Positions 23,634 to 34,600 of a stretch of 64,000 bases of DNA are shown in pieces; position 1 is the stretch's first letter; each line of letters opens with the position of its first letter. Where the stretch lies: the NCBI GenBank assembly GCA_029532625.1, contig JARFXM010000004.1:992001-1056000 (forward strand). Reading direction: 5' to 3'. The notes below the pieces were generated by a model. That model was not told the DNA's origin, did no database searches, and saw only the letters and a program-made list of their open reading frames with translations. The translations under genes and the position numbers were made by a program. This DNA comes from Lomentospora prolificans. Lineage: Eukaryota; Ascomycota; Sordariomycetes; Microascales; Microascaceae.

Positions 23634-24429
23634 ATGCCGGAAAAGATCTCAGTGCTCTTCGTCTGCCTAGGCAACATTTGCCGGTCCACCATGGCCGAGG
23701 GCATCTTCCAGTCGGTCGCGCGCAAGGATCCGTACCAGGGTCTCGTGGACAGGATCGATTCGTGTGGAACGGGTATGGATGGGGTTTCCTTTTTTTTTTT
23801 TTTTTTTTTTTTTTTTCGTCATGTCCTTTAGCATCAAGACGGGGGCAAAGGGGGGTTCTTACCAGGGCCACACTCACACACACACACTCACACACACTCT
23901 AGGAACCTGCGGATGATGGTGAGAGCTAACCCGTCTCATTTGCAGCTGCCTACCATGTCGGCGACGCGCCTGATCACAGAACGATGGCCACCCTCGAAGC
24001 AAACGGCATCACCAACTACCGTCACCGAGGCCGTCAGGTAAGAACCTCCCCCCTCACTTACACCTTTCTCCTCTTCCCTCCCTCCCCCCCTTCTTCCAAC
24101 TCGGCATTAGGTGTATATGTATGTCTCACATTCTCGGCTTTCTTTCTCTCGTCCAGCTGAGCAAGAAGGACTTTGACGAATTCGACTACATCTTCGCAAT
24201 GGACCGCTCCAACCTCTCCGACATCCAGAACCTGCAGCGCTCCAATCCAGGGTCCAAGGCCAAGGTCATGCTTTGGGGTGAGTACGCGGGCGAGGGAAAC
24301 CGGACTCCCGAGATCGTCGAAGATCCGTATTATGGCGGGCGCGAGGGGTTCAAGGTGGCGTATGAGCAGTGCTCGAGGTTTACCGGTAACTTTTTGAGGG
24401 AGGTGTTTCCTGACGTAAAGGCCGAGTGA
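23634..24429 (+). CDS. Low-molecular-weight protein tyrosine phosphatase
   Basis: Three exons, 23634-23772, 23946-24037 and 24157-24429, encode 167 residues. The product is a cytosolic acid phosphatase of the LMW-PTP family (yeast Ltp1, fission yeast Stp1) that removes phosphate from tyrosine. The P-loop lies at residues 11-18 (CLGNICRS, C11 nucleophile, R17). The general-acid DP loop is DPYYGG with D133 and the two tyrosines characteristic of the eukaryotic family. Junctions restore the conserved DSCGTAAYHVGD and HRGRQLSKKDF blocks. Intron 1 (173 nt) is unusual: it carries a 27-nt T run and a CA repeat between donor and acceptor. The length fits the family (about 160). Confidence 0.96.
23790..23816. 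repeat. T27 tract inside intron 1 of the phosphatase gene
   Basis: An uninterrupted run of 27 T lies 17 nt after the donor of intron 1; a CA-rich repeat follows at 23872-23898 in the same intron. The tract is far from the acceptor (23945), so it is not the ordinary polypyrimidine tract. Confidence 0.9.
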
Positions 24430-26986
24430 AGTGGCGCCCGGTTGGGTCGTCGGGTGGGCGCCGTGGAATAGTCAGACAAGATTCGAGGAAGGGATTCGCG
24501 AATGTAGGAGAGGAAGTTGTTTTATATATATGGATACGATGCTTGCTATGGCATAGCACATACCACGGGTAGATTGGCAAAACATTGTGATACCAGGGGC
24601 TGACGATTGGGCGGATTTGTCGTATGTGATGAAGCTTACATGTTTACACGTTGCGCAGGGGAGGGAAGGTAAGCGCCGGCCACGATGTCGATCACTCTAT
24701 GTCATCGGCAGATCACCAGTGAGCGTTCATGACCTCTTTAAAGAAGCACCAAGGATGTTGACGATGTGCGGCTTTGGCGCCTATCCCTCGATACGACAAA
24801 ATAAAAAAAGAAACGAAGCGCAAAGTCGGGTCCCAGTCATGGCCGACCCCTGAACGTGGTGACATCGAGCCCAGACCCCCAAAGGCGACCCATCCCTTCT
24901 CCCCCTTAGTTCTCGATTTCTATTATACTCATCTGGACATATTCCCGATGGCCCAAAAACGGGGCCATCTAAGGTCCATCTAAGCGCCTTTGTGGGGACC
25001 TCCCCTTCAAAGTAATGCAAGGATTCTCTTTATCCTCATGCACCGTTGCGCGCATCCCCTCACGCAGCCTCGCAGGCACCTTATGGCCCAGTGGAGCCAA
25101 GTATCAATTTTGAATGACGAGGCAGGGACAACTTCGGCACCCGAATGTGACAAGAGCATGAGATATCGTGCTGTCTTGTCGCGCGGCTATACAAGGGAAC
25201 GCAACTGGTCGACGACTGTGCCATGGTCCAGGGTTGGAAAATTGATTGTTGCGGGAAAGGGCAAGGAGCAGCAGGCAGGGGTGGCTTATACAGGTACACG
25301 AAGTATTACATTTGTTCTAAGTTTGGCAGCATCGGCGTGCCGGAGACCAGAATTCCCGTCACAACCGCGTAAACTATGGTTGTAGATTGGCGTCGGGGCT
25401 CTTTTTCTTTGTACAGCCACGATTGGTAACGCCGAAATCCATTTTTAGAGGGGATATCGTGCAGTCTCGATCTTGGTCTCTTTCTGCCTGGTGATGAGAG
25501 TATTGCAGGGAGCACTCCGGCGGGCGTGGATATTGATCAAGAAATGTATGTACCTGGCTGTATTTTAGTTTTAAACGCGACAGCCAGTGCTACCTACTTG
25601 GCCCCCAAGGATGGGTACTTTTGCGGCTAGCCTTGGCGAGAAAGCTACCAACGTGCCATAGGGCAAAAGTACTCATAGGTCCTCTCTGCCCAGCAAACGG
25701 TGGGGCGGGGAAGCGCGAAACGTAGAGATGGCGCCAATTCCGGTACTCTCGCAGGCACGACGCCTGTTAGGATCCCGGATACCATTAGCACTTGGGTTTA
25801 ACTTTTCAGTCTGCTACGCAAGGGCTGACAAGAAGTGCTGTGGAGTTGAATGGCATTCCCGAATGAATGCATGTCCCAATCAGGACTGATGCGACATCCG
25901 TCAGCGGAGGGGGTGCTGACGATGACGAGGTAAGACATTGCTAACATCTGACGCATGTCAATATCGCCTGGTATGTAGAGACGGGTAAAGAATAAAAAGA
26001 CGGCGAACGATTCCCTTAACACGAAGGGGACAAAGGCGCAAAGAAGGGGGCGCTGTCAGCAGGGAAAATGAGACCAAAAGAAGGGTTCGACGAGGCACAG
26101 CAATCAGCGTCCAGGAAGCCGCATTCGCGAAAGTCACTTTCGCAAGTACTGCGGGGCCAAAACGACCTGAAAATCTGCCCCTCACCTGGATGGACTTGGA
26201 CAGACATCAATATGCAAGCTCAATGGATGTCTGCTAGAATACTTATTAGCACTACCTCAGTCCGACGAGTTACATACAGCAAGAGGCGATTGATCACATA
26301 CATCCCCTGAGTTCCCTCTTTCCCACCCAAGCATGGATATACGCAGCGCGAGCATATAACAAGTCATCAGCCCCATTCATTCTGTGGTTCCTTCCGATCA
26401 CCCTTTCACCTTTCTTGTTTTGCGCAGCTCATCTTCCCTTGGCGGCTATCCAGTTTCATTGCGAATTCTTCATTTTTCCCCCGTCTTCCGGCTGTTCCTC
26501 GACGATTTTCCCGCGCAATTCCAGTTTCAAGGCAGCCTACTCAAGGCTTGCGCGACTCCTCGACCTATACCGTATATGCACATATTCTCTTAGCCCGCGA
26601 CAACACATTGCAACTCGCAACAGGTACCTTTCCGTTTCCAACTGTTGCGCAACCGCCCACGCCTGTTTCCCACCCTCCTTTATCCGTCCCGCAGCAGATC
26701 CCACGTCCTCTCGAATCTCCACCACACTCGGCCTTCTTGAGCTTTACTCTACTTGTTTTCTCTTGCCTCCATACCCGTCATCTTTCCGCCGGAAACCAGC
26801 GCGTATCTCTCTTCCTATTTCCCGTTCGCTCGTTGCGCTTCCCCTCTGCTCTAGCCGGAAGAGCTCTTAGACCAAAAGACAGCATCGTGCCCCTCTTAAA
26901 ACGGCCCCGAGCCCCACTTTCTTTCTTCTCTCCATCCTACATCCTCCCTTGAATCAAAGATTTCACTTTTGAAACATATAGAAATC
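24430..26986. other. Intergenic region upstream of the MAP kinase gene
   Basis: No gene is seen in 2.5 kb. The last 600 nt (about 26380-26980) are very rich in C and T and likely form the promoter and long 5' leader of the MAP kinase. Open frames there are low-complexity. Confidence 0.55.
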
Positions 26987-28784
26987 ATGGGTGACCTCCA
27001 GGGACGCAAGGTCTTCAAGGTCTTCAACCAGGACTTCATCGTCGATGAGCGTTACACCGTTACCAAGGAACTGGGCCAGGGTGCCTATGGTATCGTCTGG
27101 TGAGCAAAATCCTGAATCCCCTTCCTTGTTTACCTACACGTTAGCAGAGCTCTTGTTTCGATCCACGGGCCCCGCTGCAAACCCCGCAATCGGCCACCAG
27201 TCTTGGTCATCCCCTTAGACCACCACATCGCGGGGATCTTTCCGGCTGGGCTCGTTGTGAATATACTAGAGCTCTCTGATAAGCTAGCTGAGCCGTAGAC
27301 GCCATGCGCGTTCGTCTCATATAACCCCTTCACTGGCTTGTGGCGCGAGTGTGTCTCAGGCACGCATACCATACACATTCGCACATATAGGAAAAACTAC
27401 TTCTAACATCAGAGCCACCAGTGCTGCCGTAAACAATCAGACAAACGAAGGCGTTGCCATCAAGAAGGTCACCAATGTCTTCAGCAAGAAGATTCTCGCC
27501 AAGCGCGCTCTGCGCGAAATCAAGCTCCTCCAGCACTTCAGGGGCCACCGAAACGTAAGTCGCAGATGCGCATGCTCGGGCACGCGATCGTCTCCATGTG
27601 CCCTTGACTTTCTAATACGACGGCTTTTGACTTACCGGACTTAGATCACCTGCCTTTATGACATGGATATTCCCCGACCCGACAACTTTAACGAGACATA
27701 CCTTTATGAAGGTACCCCACACACCCGCGTCCTGTGAACTTCTCTCGAGCGGCGCGCAAGTTGCTAACGTCCTATTCTAGAGTTGATGGAGTGCGATCTC
27801 GCGGCTATTATCAGGTCCGGCCAGCCTCTTACCGACGCCCACTTCCAATCCTTCATCTACCAGATTCTCTGCGGTCTCAAGTACATTCACTCGGCCAATG
27901 TGCTTCACCGGGATCTTAAGCCCGGTAACCTCCTCGTCAACGCCGACTGCGAGCTCAAGATTTGCGATTTCGGCCTTGCCCGTGGATTCTCCATCGACCC
28001 CGAAGAAAATGCCGGTTACATGACCGAGTACGTCGCCACTAGATGGTACCGTGCTCCCGAGATCATGTTGAGCTTCCAGAACTACACCAAAGCTAGTAAG
28101 CTGGGCCCAGCTTTTGCAAAATTCTTTGCGCTGTACGCTAACAGGATGTTCGTAGTTGACGTGTGGTCTGTTGGCTGTATTCTCGCCGAGCTCCTCGGTG
28201 GACGTCCCTTCTTCAAGGGCCGAGATTACGTCGACCAGCTCAATCAGATCCTCCACATTCTCGGTACCCCCAACGAAGAGACCCTCTCGAGGATAGGTTC
28301 CTCTAGGGCCCAGGAATACGTGAGGAACCTTCCTTACATGCCCAAGAAGCCCTTTCCCACCCTCTTCCCGAACGCAAACCCCGATGCCCTTGACCTCCTC
28401 GACAAGATGCTTGCCTTCGATCCTGCCTCCCGTATTAGCGTAGAGCAGGCACTTGAACATCCTTACCTTCAGATCTGGCACGACGCCTCCGACGAGCCCG
28501 AGTGCCCCACTACCTTCAACTTCGACTTTGAGGTCGTCGAAGATGTTGGCGAGATGCGAAAGATGATTCTCGAGGAGGTGTATAGGTTCCGCCAGTTGGT
28601 TAGGCAAGTCCCTGGGGCTCAGGGGGCCGGCCAAGGCGTCGGTCAGCCTGGTGCTGGTCAGGTCCCCATGCCTCACCAGACCGGGGGTCAGTGGAAGGCT
28701 GATGAACCTAGGCCGCACGAGTATGGCCACCAGGTGTCAGATCTGGAGGCCGAGCTTGCTGCCGGTATCGACATGAGGCGATAA
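26987..28784 (+). CDS. Cell-wall-integrity MAP kinase (Slt2/Mpk1 type)
   Basis: Five exons, 26987-27099, 27422-27554, 27645-27711, 27781-28095 and 28156-28784, encode 418 residues. It is the terminal MAP kinase of the Pkc1 cell-wall-integrity cascade (yeast Slt2, Neurospora MAK-1, Fusarium Mgv1). The glycine-rich loop ELGQGAYGIVC spans intron 1; the acceptor at 27421 restores Cys and leads into AAVNNQTNEGVAIKKV. The catalytic loop is HRDLKPGN, DFG is in KICDFGLARGF, and the dual phosphorylation motif is T186-E187-Y188 (GYMTEYVATRWYRAPE). The FQNYTKAIDVWSVGC junction and the docking-groove region are intact, followed by the typical Gln/Gly-rich tail. Intron 1 is 322 nt, much longer than the other four (60-90 nt). 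It is upstream of, but not obviously linked to, the DUF3455 gene. Confidence 0.97.
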
Positions 28785-30787
28785 ACGGAGAAGAGAGGAA
28801 AGTAAGAGGGGGGATTAAAAATCTTTTGAGATGGCCGGGGGCATTTCAAGTTGGCCACATACAGATATTTCTTTTCTTACTATGTTTTTTTTCTTGATAT
28901 CATGAGAACGATAATGAAACCGAAAGTTGTCATTTTACTCTTTATCATCAGGCAAGACTGTGTTTCCATCCAATGATCTTGCAAACTCGATGATTTTCTC
29001 ACATTCTCTCCTGGGATCCGGAGTTCGAGGTGAACTTGTTTTGGCAAATAGTCTCAATTCTGGGCCAAGAATCCTTGTCTTTATAGCTCGTTTCTTTTCC
29101 AAAACTTAAGTGTCTTTAGAAAGAAAGAAGTAAACTGGATATCTTGTTTTGTTGCCCTCTGTTCCGCCCAAGACCGGGCGAGTTTCGATAAGCGCTCGTT
29201 TGGCCTCACGTCTGGCCACCAAGGCCCGGAACCCCCGGCCGGAGCTACTCATTGGACGGGGCCCCGGCCTTACGGTAGGTCTTTCCAAGTAAAAAGGTCA
29301 TTTTCCAAGACGGCCATCTGGGTCTCGGAAAATGAAGGAAAGGAACCCTTATATTTGCCAAGGCCTCCTCCGAGACCGCCCAGCTGGCGAGACAAAAATA
29401 AAACGGTCTAGATTGCGAATCTGCTCCACCTCACAAGGACGTGGCCGGGGCCGAGGAGAGAGAGCGTAAGGACGAGATACGAAGAGACGTCTTTTTCTGG
29501 CACTGATTTGCTGGGCCTTTTTTTTTTTTTTTTTTTTTTTAGGAAACTCGAGACCGAGGAAATGAGATTTGCGCCTTTTTTTTTGCGCACATGTCCATTC
29601 GGTCGCTTCTTGGGGTTGGAAGAGATGGGATCGAGGCGTGAGGGAGATCACTCTTGTTTGACGTACCCGGGGGCTTGGGGCCCAACTTTGGGATGGGAAA
29701 GTCAAAATAGTCGACAGGATCTTCACACTGCAGGGACCAACCAAATCTTGCCTCGATTGAACTACTACGACACTCGGCGCAAACTGCCCGTATCTCGATT
29801 GCCGGTCGGGCCGCTGGTTATGAACGATCCAAATGATGAAACGACACTAGACATCACAGGTGAGGAGAGAGAACTCCAACGAGAACCAAAATAGAAACAA
29901 ACCATCAATCGATGGGAAAGCGCCCTCACGAATAAACTTGGCTCCTGGAGGGAAACGGGCAGGGAGATGGATATTGCGCTCGGCCACCTGTCATGCTCTG
30001 TCTATCATGCTGCGTCTCCGCGCCGATCCCAAAGATCTACCCGTGTGCAGGTGAGACAACGCCAGGCACTAAACCCTTTGATGACCGACCGGAACTCACA
30101 CAAGATGGCTGCTGTACTAATTTTCGGCAGGTAGGACTGGATCACAGGGACAGCTTATACCGAGAAACATGGATCTGTTTTGGTCAATTCCCGCATTAAA
30201 GTATATAGCAACCCGACATATATATATATATACATATACTACTTCTGTATGGATTAATCCCGCCTCGCTTGCCTGCCGGGTCTGGTCCGCTCAATTTCGT
30301 CCTTGGGAGTCTTCAGAGAGGCAGACCTTTTTTGCTCTCCCGCGTTGTTGAATTATTTTCTTCTCCATGGCAAGCAGCCGCATCTCCTGCTTCTGCCATG
30401 TCGGTCTTTTTTTTTTTTCTCTCTTTCTTCTTTTGGCTCTCTGTTGTTCCCGCCGCCAGTGGGTATTTCCAAACCAGAAGGGTCAACTACCAATCCTCCT
30501 CCCTATCACTCTAATACAGGCGCCTTACCCGGTAAAAATGACTCCCCGTGTGAGCCGCGGATGGGAAAAATAAAAGCCAGTAAGCGGTGAGGGCATGGCA
30601 TGCGCTCCCCTGGAAAAGAACAAATATGTGCAAAGAAAAAGGAGGGAGGGTGGAAAGATGGGGATAGGATGAACCAGCAAGAGTCGATCTCTCGTGCGCG
30701 GGCGCGAGTTCGCTTCAATGGCCACCTGTCATAGGTTGAGCTCCGAATGTGCCGCGACTACTTCGTACATCCGGGGAAACGGCTAAT
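28785..30787. other. Intergenic region between convergent genes
   Basis: This holds the 3' regions of the MAP kinase (plus) and the DUF3455 gene (minus). It contains T23 followed by AG (29518-29542), an AT repeat near 30218-30238 and a short T/C tract near 30408. No convincing gene. Confidence 0.55.
29518..29540. repeat. T23 homopolymer tract
   Basis: Twenty-three T are followed directly by AGGAAACTCG, which resembles an extreme polypyrimidine tract with an AG acceptor. No flanking coding exons are recognised. Confidence 0.9.
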
Positions 30788-31634
30788 TTAGCCGTACATG
30801 TAGTAAAAGGTGGCATAGTCGGTGCTGTCATCGCCCTCAGACGTGCAAGCATGACCCGCACCGCCAACGGTGCTGACGCGGTAGACGTACTGAATGCCAG
30901 AGGAACCACCAGCATCGCCAAGGAGGAGCCACTTAACGGCCTTGCTGCCGTCCTTGCTCGTGGCCGCTGATGCAGGGGCGGCGAGGTCGTCAACCTTCTT
31001 GGCGCGGAAGAAATCACCGTCGATGTCGAAAGTTGGAACACCGGCGTCGTCGAAGTAGTGGACACCCTTGAACTTCAAAGGCGTAGACGCACTAGGGAGG
31101 CTAATGTCCGCCGGGGAGATCCAGGGGCTGGCCTTGACGGCAGCGGGGGCGGCACCGGCAATGCGCCCCTCGGTGATGCTTTCATCGATGTTAAGGGGAA
31201 CACCGACGTCGTAGGCCGCCTCCTTAGGGAGGCTGAAGACACCGTCGAGAGAGAGGGCGGAGGCTCCCTGGGCGGGGAAGAACGGCCAGACGTCGTAAAG
31301 CACGGCAAGCGCGCCCGTTGCCGTTGAAGTAAACTCCTCAGAGCCTTCCGCCTTAGTGCATGTGTAGTTCTGGTAGCCGTGGCCGAGAACAACATGCTTT
31401 AACTTGGTCCCGGGAGGGGGCGCCGCGAGTTCTCGTTCTACGGTGAACAGCGTGTTAGTTTCCGGACTAGTTTACGACGATTCTGAACAAGTAGAACTAC
31501 AGCTTACCGCCACCATTGAGAGGGAGAGCAGGAGGAGGAACGGGGTGAGGGTTGGCGTTGCAAGAAACCCTCCTCCTGGGAGCCGCCGAAGTGAGGGCCA
31601 AGGTGGCCAAAAAGGCGAATCTCTTGAGAAGCAT
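30788..31634 (-). CDS. Secreted DUF3455-family protein
   Basis: Two minus-strand exons, 31634-31508 and 31437-30788, encode 258 residues; the 70-nt intron has a GTAAG donor and a GTAG acceptor and splits a Glu codon. The start is an evident signal peptide (MLLKRFAFLATLALTSAA), followed by a Pro-rich linker. The rest matches the DUF3455 family: the entry PPPGTKLKHVVLGHGYQNYTC, a central region with PWISPADISLP, and the C-terminal WLLLGDAGGSSGIQYVYRV and VGGAGHAC segments. Family members are extracellular fungal proteins of unknown function, often mislabelled malate dehydrogenase; no dehydrogenase motif is present here. The two Cys in NYTC and GHAC are probably paired in the secreted protein. 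Confidence 0.88.
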
Positions 31635-34600
31635 CGTGGTAGAATGAAACAATGGCTTATACTTTTCCCGAACGAAAAAAAAAGTGAGATTGCGGAAAGA
31701 GAAGTAGCGGTTCAACCGTTTTTAAAACAGAATAGAGTATGCAACTGGAAAGGGAGGATAGAGAGTACCCTTCTCTTGTAAGAAGAGGATTTCGGAGCGA
31801 AGGAGGGAAATATAGAGAGACCGACGAGGAGACAGGGAGCTCAAATGTGTGTCGTGACGCAAGGAGGAGCAGCAAGAAATGAAAGCGGACGCAAGGCGAA
31901 AGGATGCGGCGCAAAATACCAAAGCCAAGCTGAGAAGAGAACTTGACAAGAGCCAGCAGAAGCAAGATGAGAGGAAAAGACCGGCAGTCGGCTTATATGC
32001 AGGCAGGCGGCAGCTGAGGGAGCTATGAGACCGGGGGGCGGTGGTATACGAAAGGTGTGAGGCGTAGTCAAGGAAATGAGCTTTGGGTACCGGCGCTAAT
32101 TGATGCCGTGGAATAATATAAGGGTGCCCGTCCGGACGCAGAGGCAGGCTTGACGCGAATATGCGGAGTATATAATATATGACAATGGGGAAGAATAGAA
32201 AACTTGCCCCAGGGATAAATTGATGATGCAGCGAGCGGATAATCGCCAGTATCAAAAAGTAGAAAGGTTGGTTTGCATTTATCTTGTATCTGCGAATCCG
32301 GGGGGAAGCGACCAGATGCGCAACCGAAGTGGAAGTGAGGAGGCTGGAGTCGGACTGGACTGGACGGGTGAATAACCTAGACAGAACACACGGAACGGGA
32401 CAGAAACCGCCTCTTTATAACACTATCCAGCAGACTGGATCTGGGGAAAGACACACAACCTTCTTACCCAACTCTGGCACTGCATCGCAGTCCCATCTCT
32501 CACTCCCCCCTCCTTTGTGTTTGGCAGATGAGTCCTGTATCCGTGTGGCCCGAATCTTGCAACCCCAATGGCGTTGACGCTTTGATCATCGAGGAGGCAG
32601 GGATAAATTAGCAAAGACCCCTTTGGCGGATTTTAGAGCCGAAGGATCAGATATTAGTTTTGGCTTTTCACGCTGGACCTGCCCTGGATTCTGAGCTAAG
32701 GATTCATGGGTGGAGACTCCCCAAGTCGAAGAAAGTGTCTCTCCATGGACATCAAAACATGACCATGGAGCTTACTCCACAAGCAGAGCTGTGGTATCGA
32801 GGGGACTGGGGACCCGGTAGTACCGCAAAACAAGACTCAATGGTCGAGGCTATTCACGTAACCGTTACAATGGACGGGACGTGGCTGTTGCGACTGTAGC
32901 CGGCCATCACGACCGTGTCCTTCCCACCCACAGCTTGTTCGTCGGCCAGCCAAAGCCGACTTGTCTCGAGAGGAGAGAGGGCCTTGGTCTGCGAATTGGG
33001 CGCCTGCATCACTGCCCACCCCATTCCCGCGGAGGTGCTTGTTCTGGGCACATAAAAGCCCAGAGTTCTGTAGGCCCTCCCTCCCAAGGTGGTTTCTCGC
33101 GAGGGCCATGCCTTTCTCCCTAGATTAAAATTTGCCTGGAGCGGAGAAAAGCCGAGACTGCCTGACCTAACCGTTATTAATTCCAACCAAAGAAAGAGGC
33201 TCATGAGGTGAAAAAAAAGAGGGAGGGTTGAGAAAGGGAAGGGGGACGCGGAATTCTCGTCGAATACTCAGCTGGCGAAGGCTCGAACCCTGGAACAGCT
33301 AAGTTAGGACAGGCAGGCCAGTCAGGATGAACGGGACAAGGGTGCCGACATCTAGATCTGGTAGGCAAGGCAGGTACAGGAGCACTATTACCTTGTACCT
33401 CGCCCGTAGTGTAGTTTAGGACTTGCCTCCAAATTACAAGGGAGGTGTGGTCGCCAGGCGGGTAGAAATTACAAGATCCCTGCGAGCGGATCTCGTGCAT
33501 CGCCCTGTGAGTATACACACCACAACAGGAAGCACCGCACGCTCAACGATGCTTGCTGGAGTGTGGTACACAATAGCGCAATTTTTTTTTTTTTTTTTTT
33601 TTGGCAATTCGTCGCCATGGTCTGAACTGGTCTCTTTCCCTCCTCGGGTGTGTTGCGTGAGGGTAACAGGCGCAAGAAACCATTTGGACTGAGCGTTCTG
33701 CTACTACCATCTAGCCTTTGGGACTACCCAATGCACGCGTACATCAACGACAGGGTCGGGATGCTTCCTGGAGTAATACTTTGGCGGTGGCTCGGCACAT
33801 CCTTCTGCCCCTCCAAATCTTGGCTTTGAATCTTTCTGAGACGCGGGACCAGCCTGGGCTTCTTTCGCGGTAATCACAAAGATCGGAGGGATGCTCAATG
33901 CCTTCCGGACATCTAGTTGACAGTGTTAAATAATTTGTGCCGCATGCTAAGCGGCCCTCCACCCTTCGGCACGGGCTTCCAGGAACATGGGGGTAGGCGT
34001 GCTATTCCTGATTCGGAAGTCCAGCAATAACGGGTGGACAAAACAGGGATGGCTGGACCTCTTATTACCGCCCATAGCCGCCAGAGCACGTTTGTCTTCC
34101 GTCCGACTTCGAAATTAGCGTGGTTAAGGGTTGACCCGTGTTCCCACTCATTGTTTTCCTCTTCTCCAACCACGAACCGAATGCTTGGTACACCGCAAAA
34201 AAGCTGCCAAGCTATCATAACCAAGAGCTAAAAGAAAACACCATGCGCAAGAGGAGTATTCAAGAAAAAAAAAGAAGAAAAAGTTGTGAGTACCGAGGGG
34301 AAGATAGTTCTCCTGTATCGACACGTCAGATGGGATTTGGCCTCTTTTTTCTCGCGGCAGGGTTTGGGATCCCACCTAAACCGGGATAAGGTGGTCACCA
34401 CCGGCCAGGGAACCCCGAAAGTACACTCCCGAACCGTCAAATTAGCCAGCTCAGTGGAGATGCTCTCTGTTATCACGTTCGCCATGTCGGCAACTGGGCA
34501 TTGCGAGCTAGACGAGGTCGTACAGACATGGATAGATTCTCTTCCCGATAAGTATTTGCGTTGGCCATATGTTCGTGCAATATCTCTCCCGGATCGTCGG

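Noticed and set aside
27777..28730. 317-codon ORF on the minus strand across the MAP kinase
   Set aside because: It mirrors the conserved exons 4-5 of the MAP kinase; the frame is open because of the GC-rich third positions of the real gene, and its translation has no domain.
33262..33305. Another T-arm-like sequence (GGGTTCGAGCC on the minus strand)
   Set aside because: The flanks do not pair as T-stem and acceptor, and no cloverleaf is possible.
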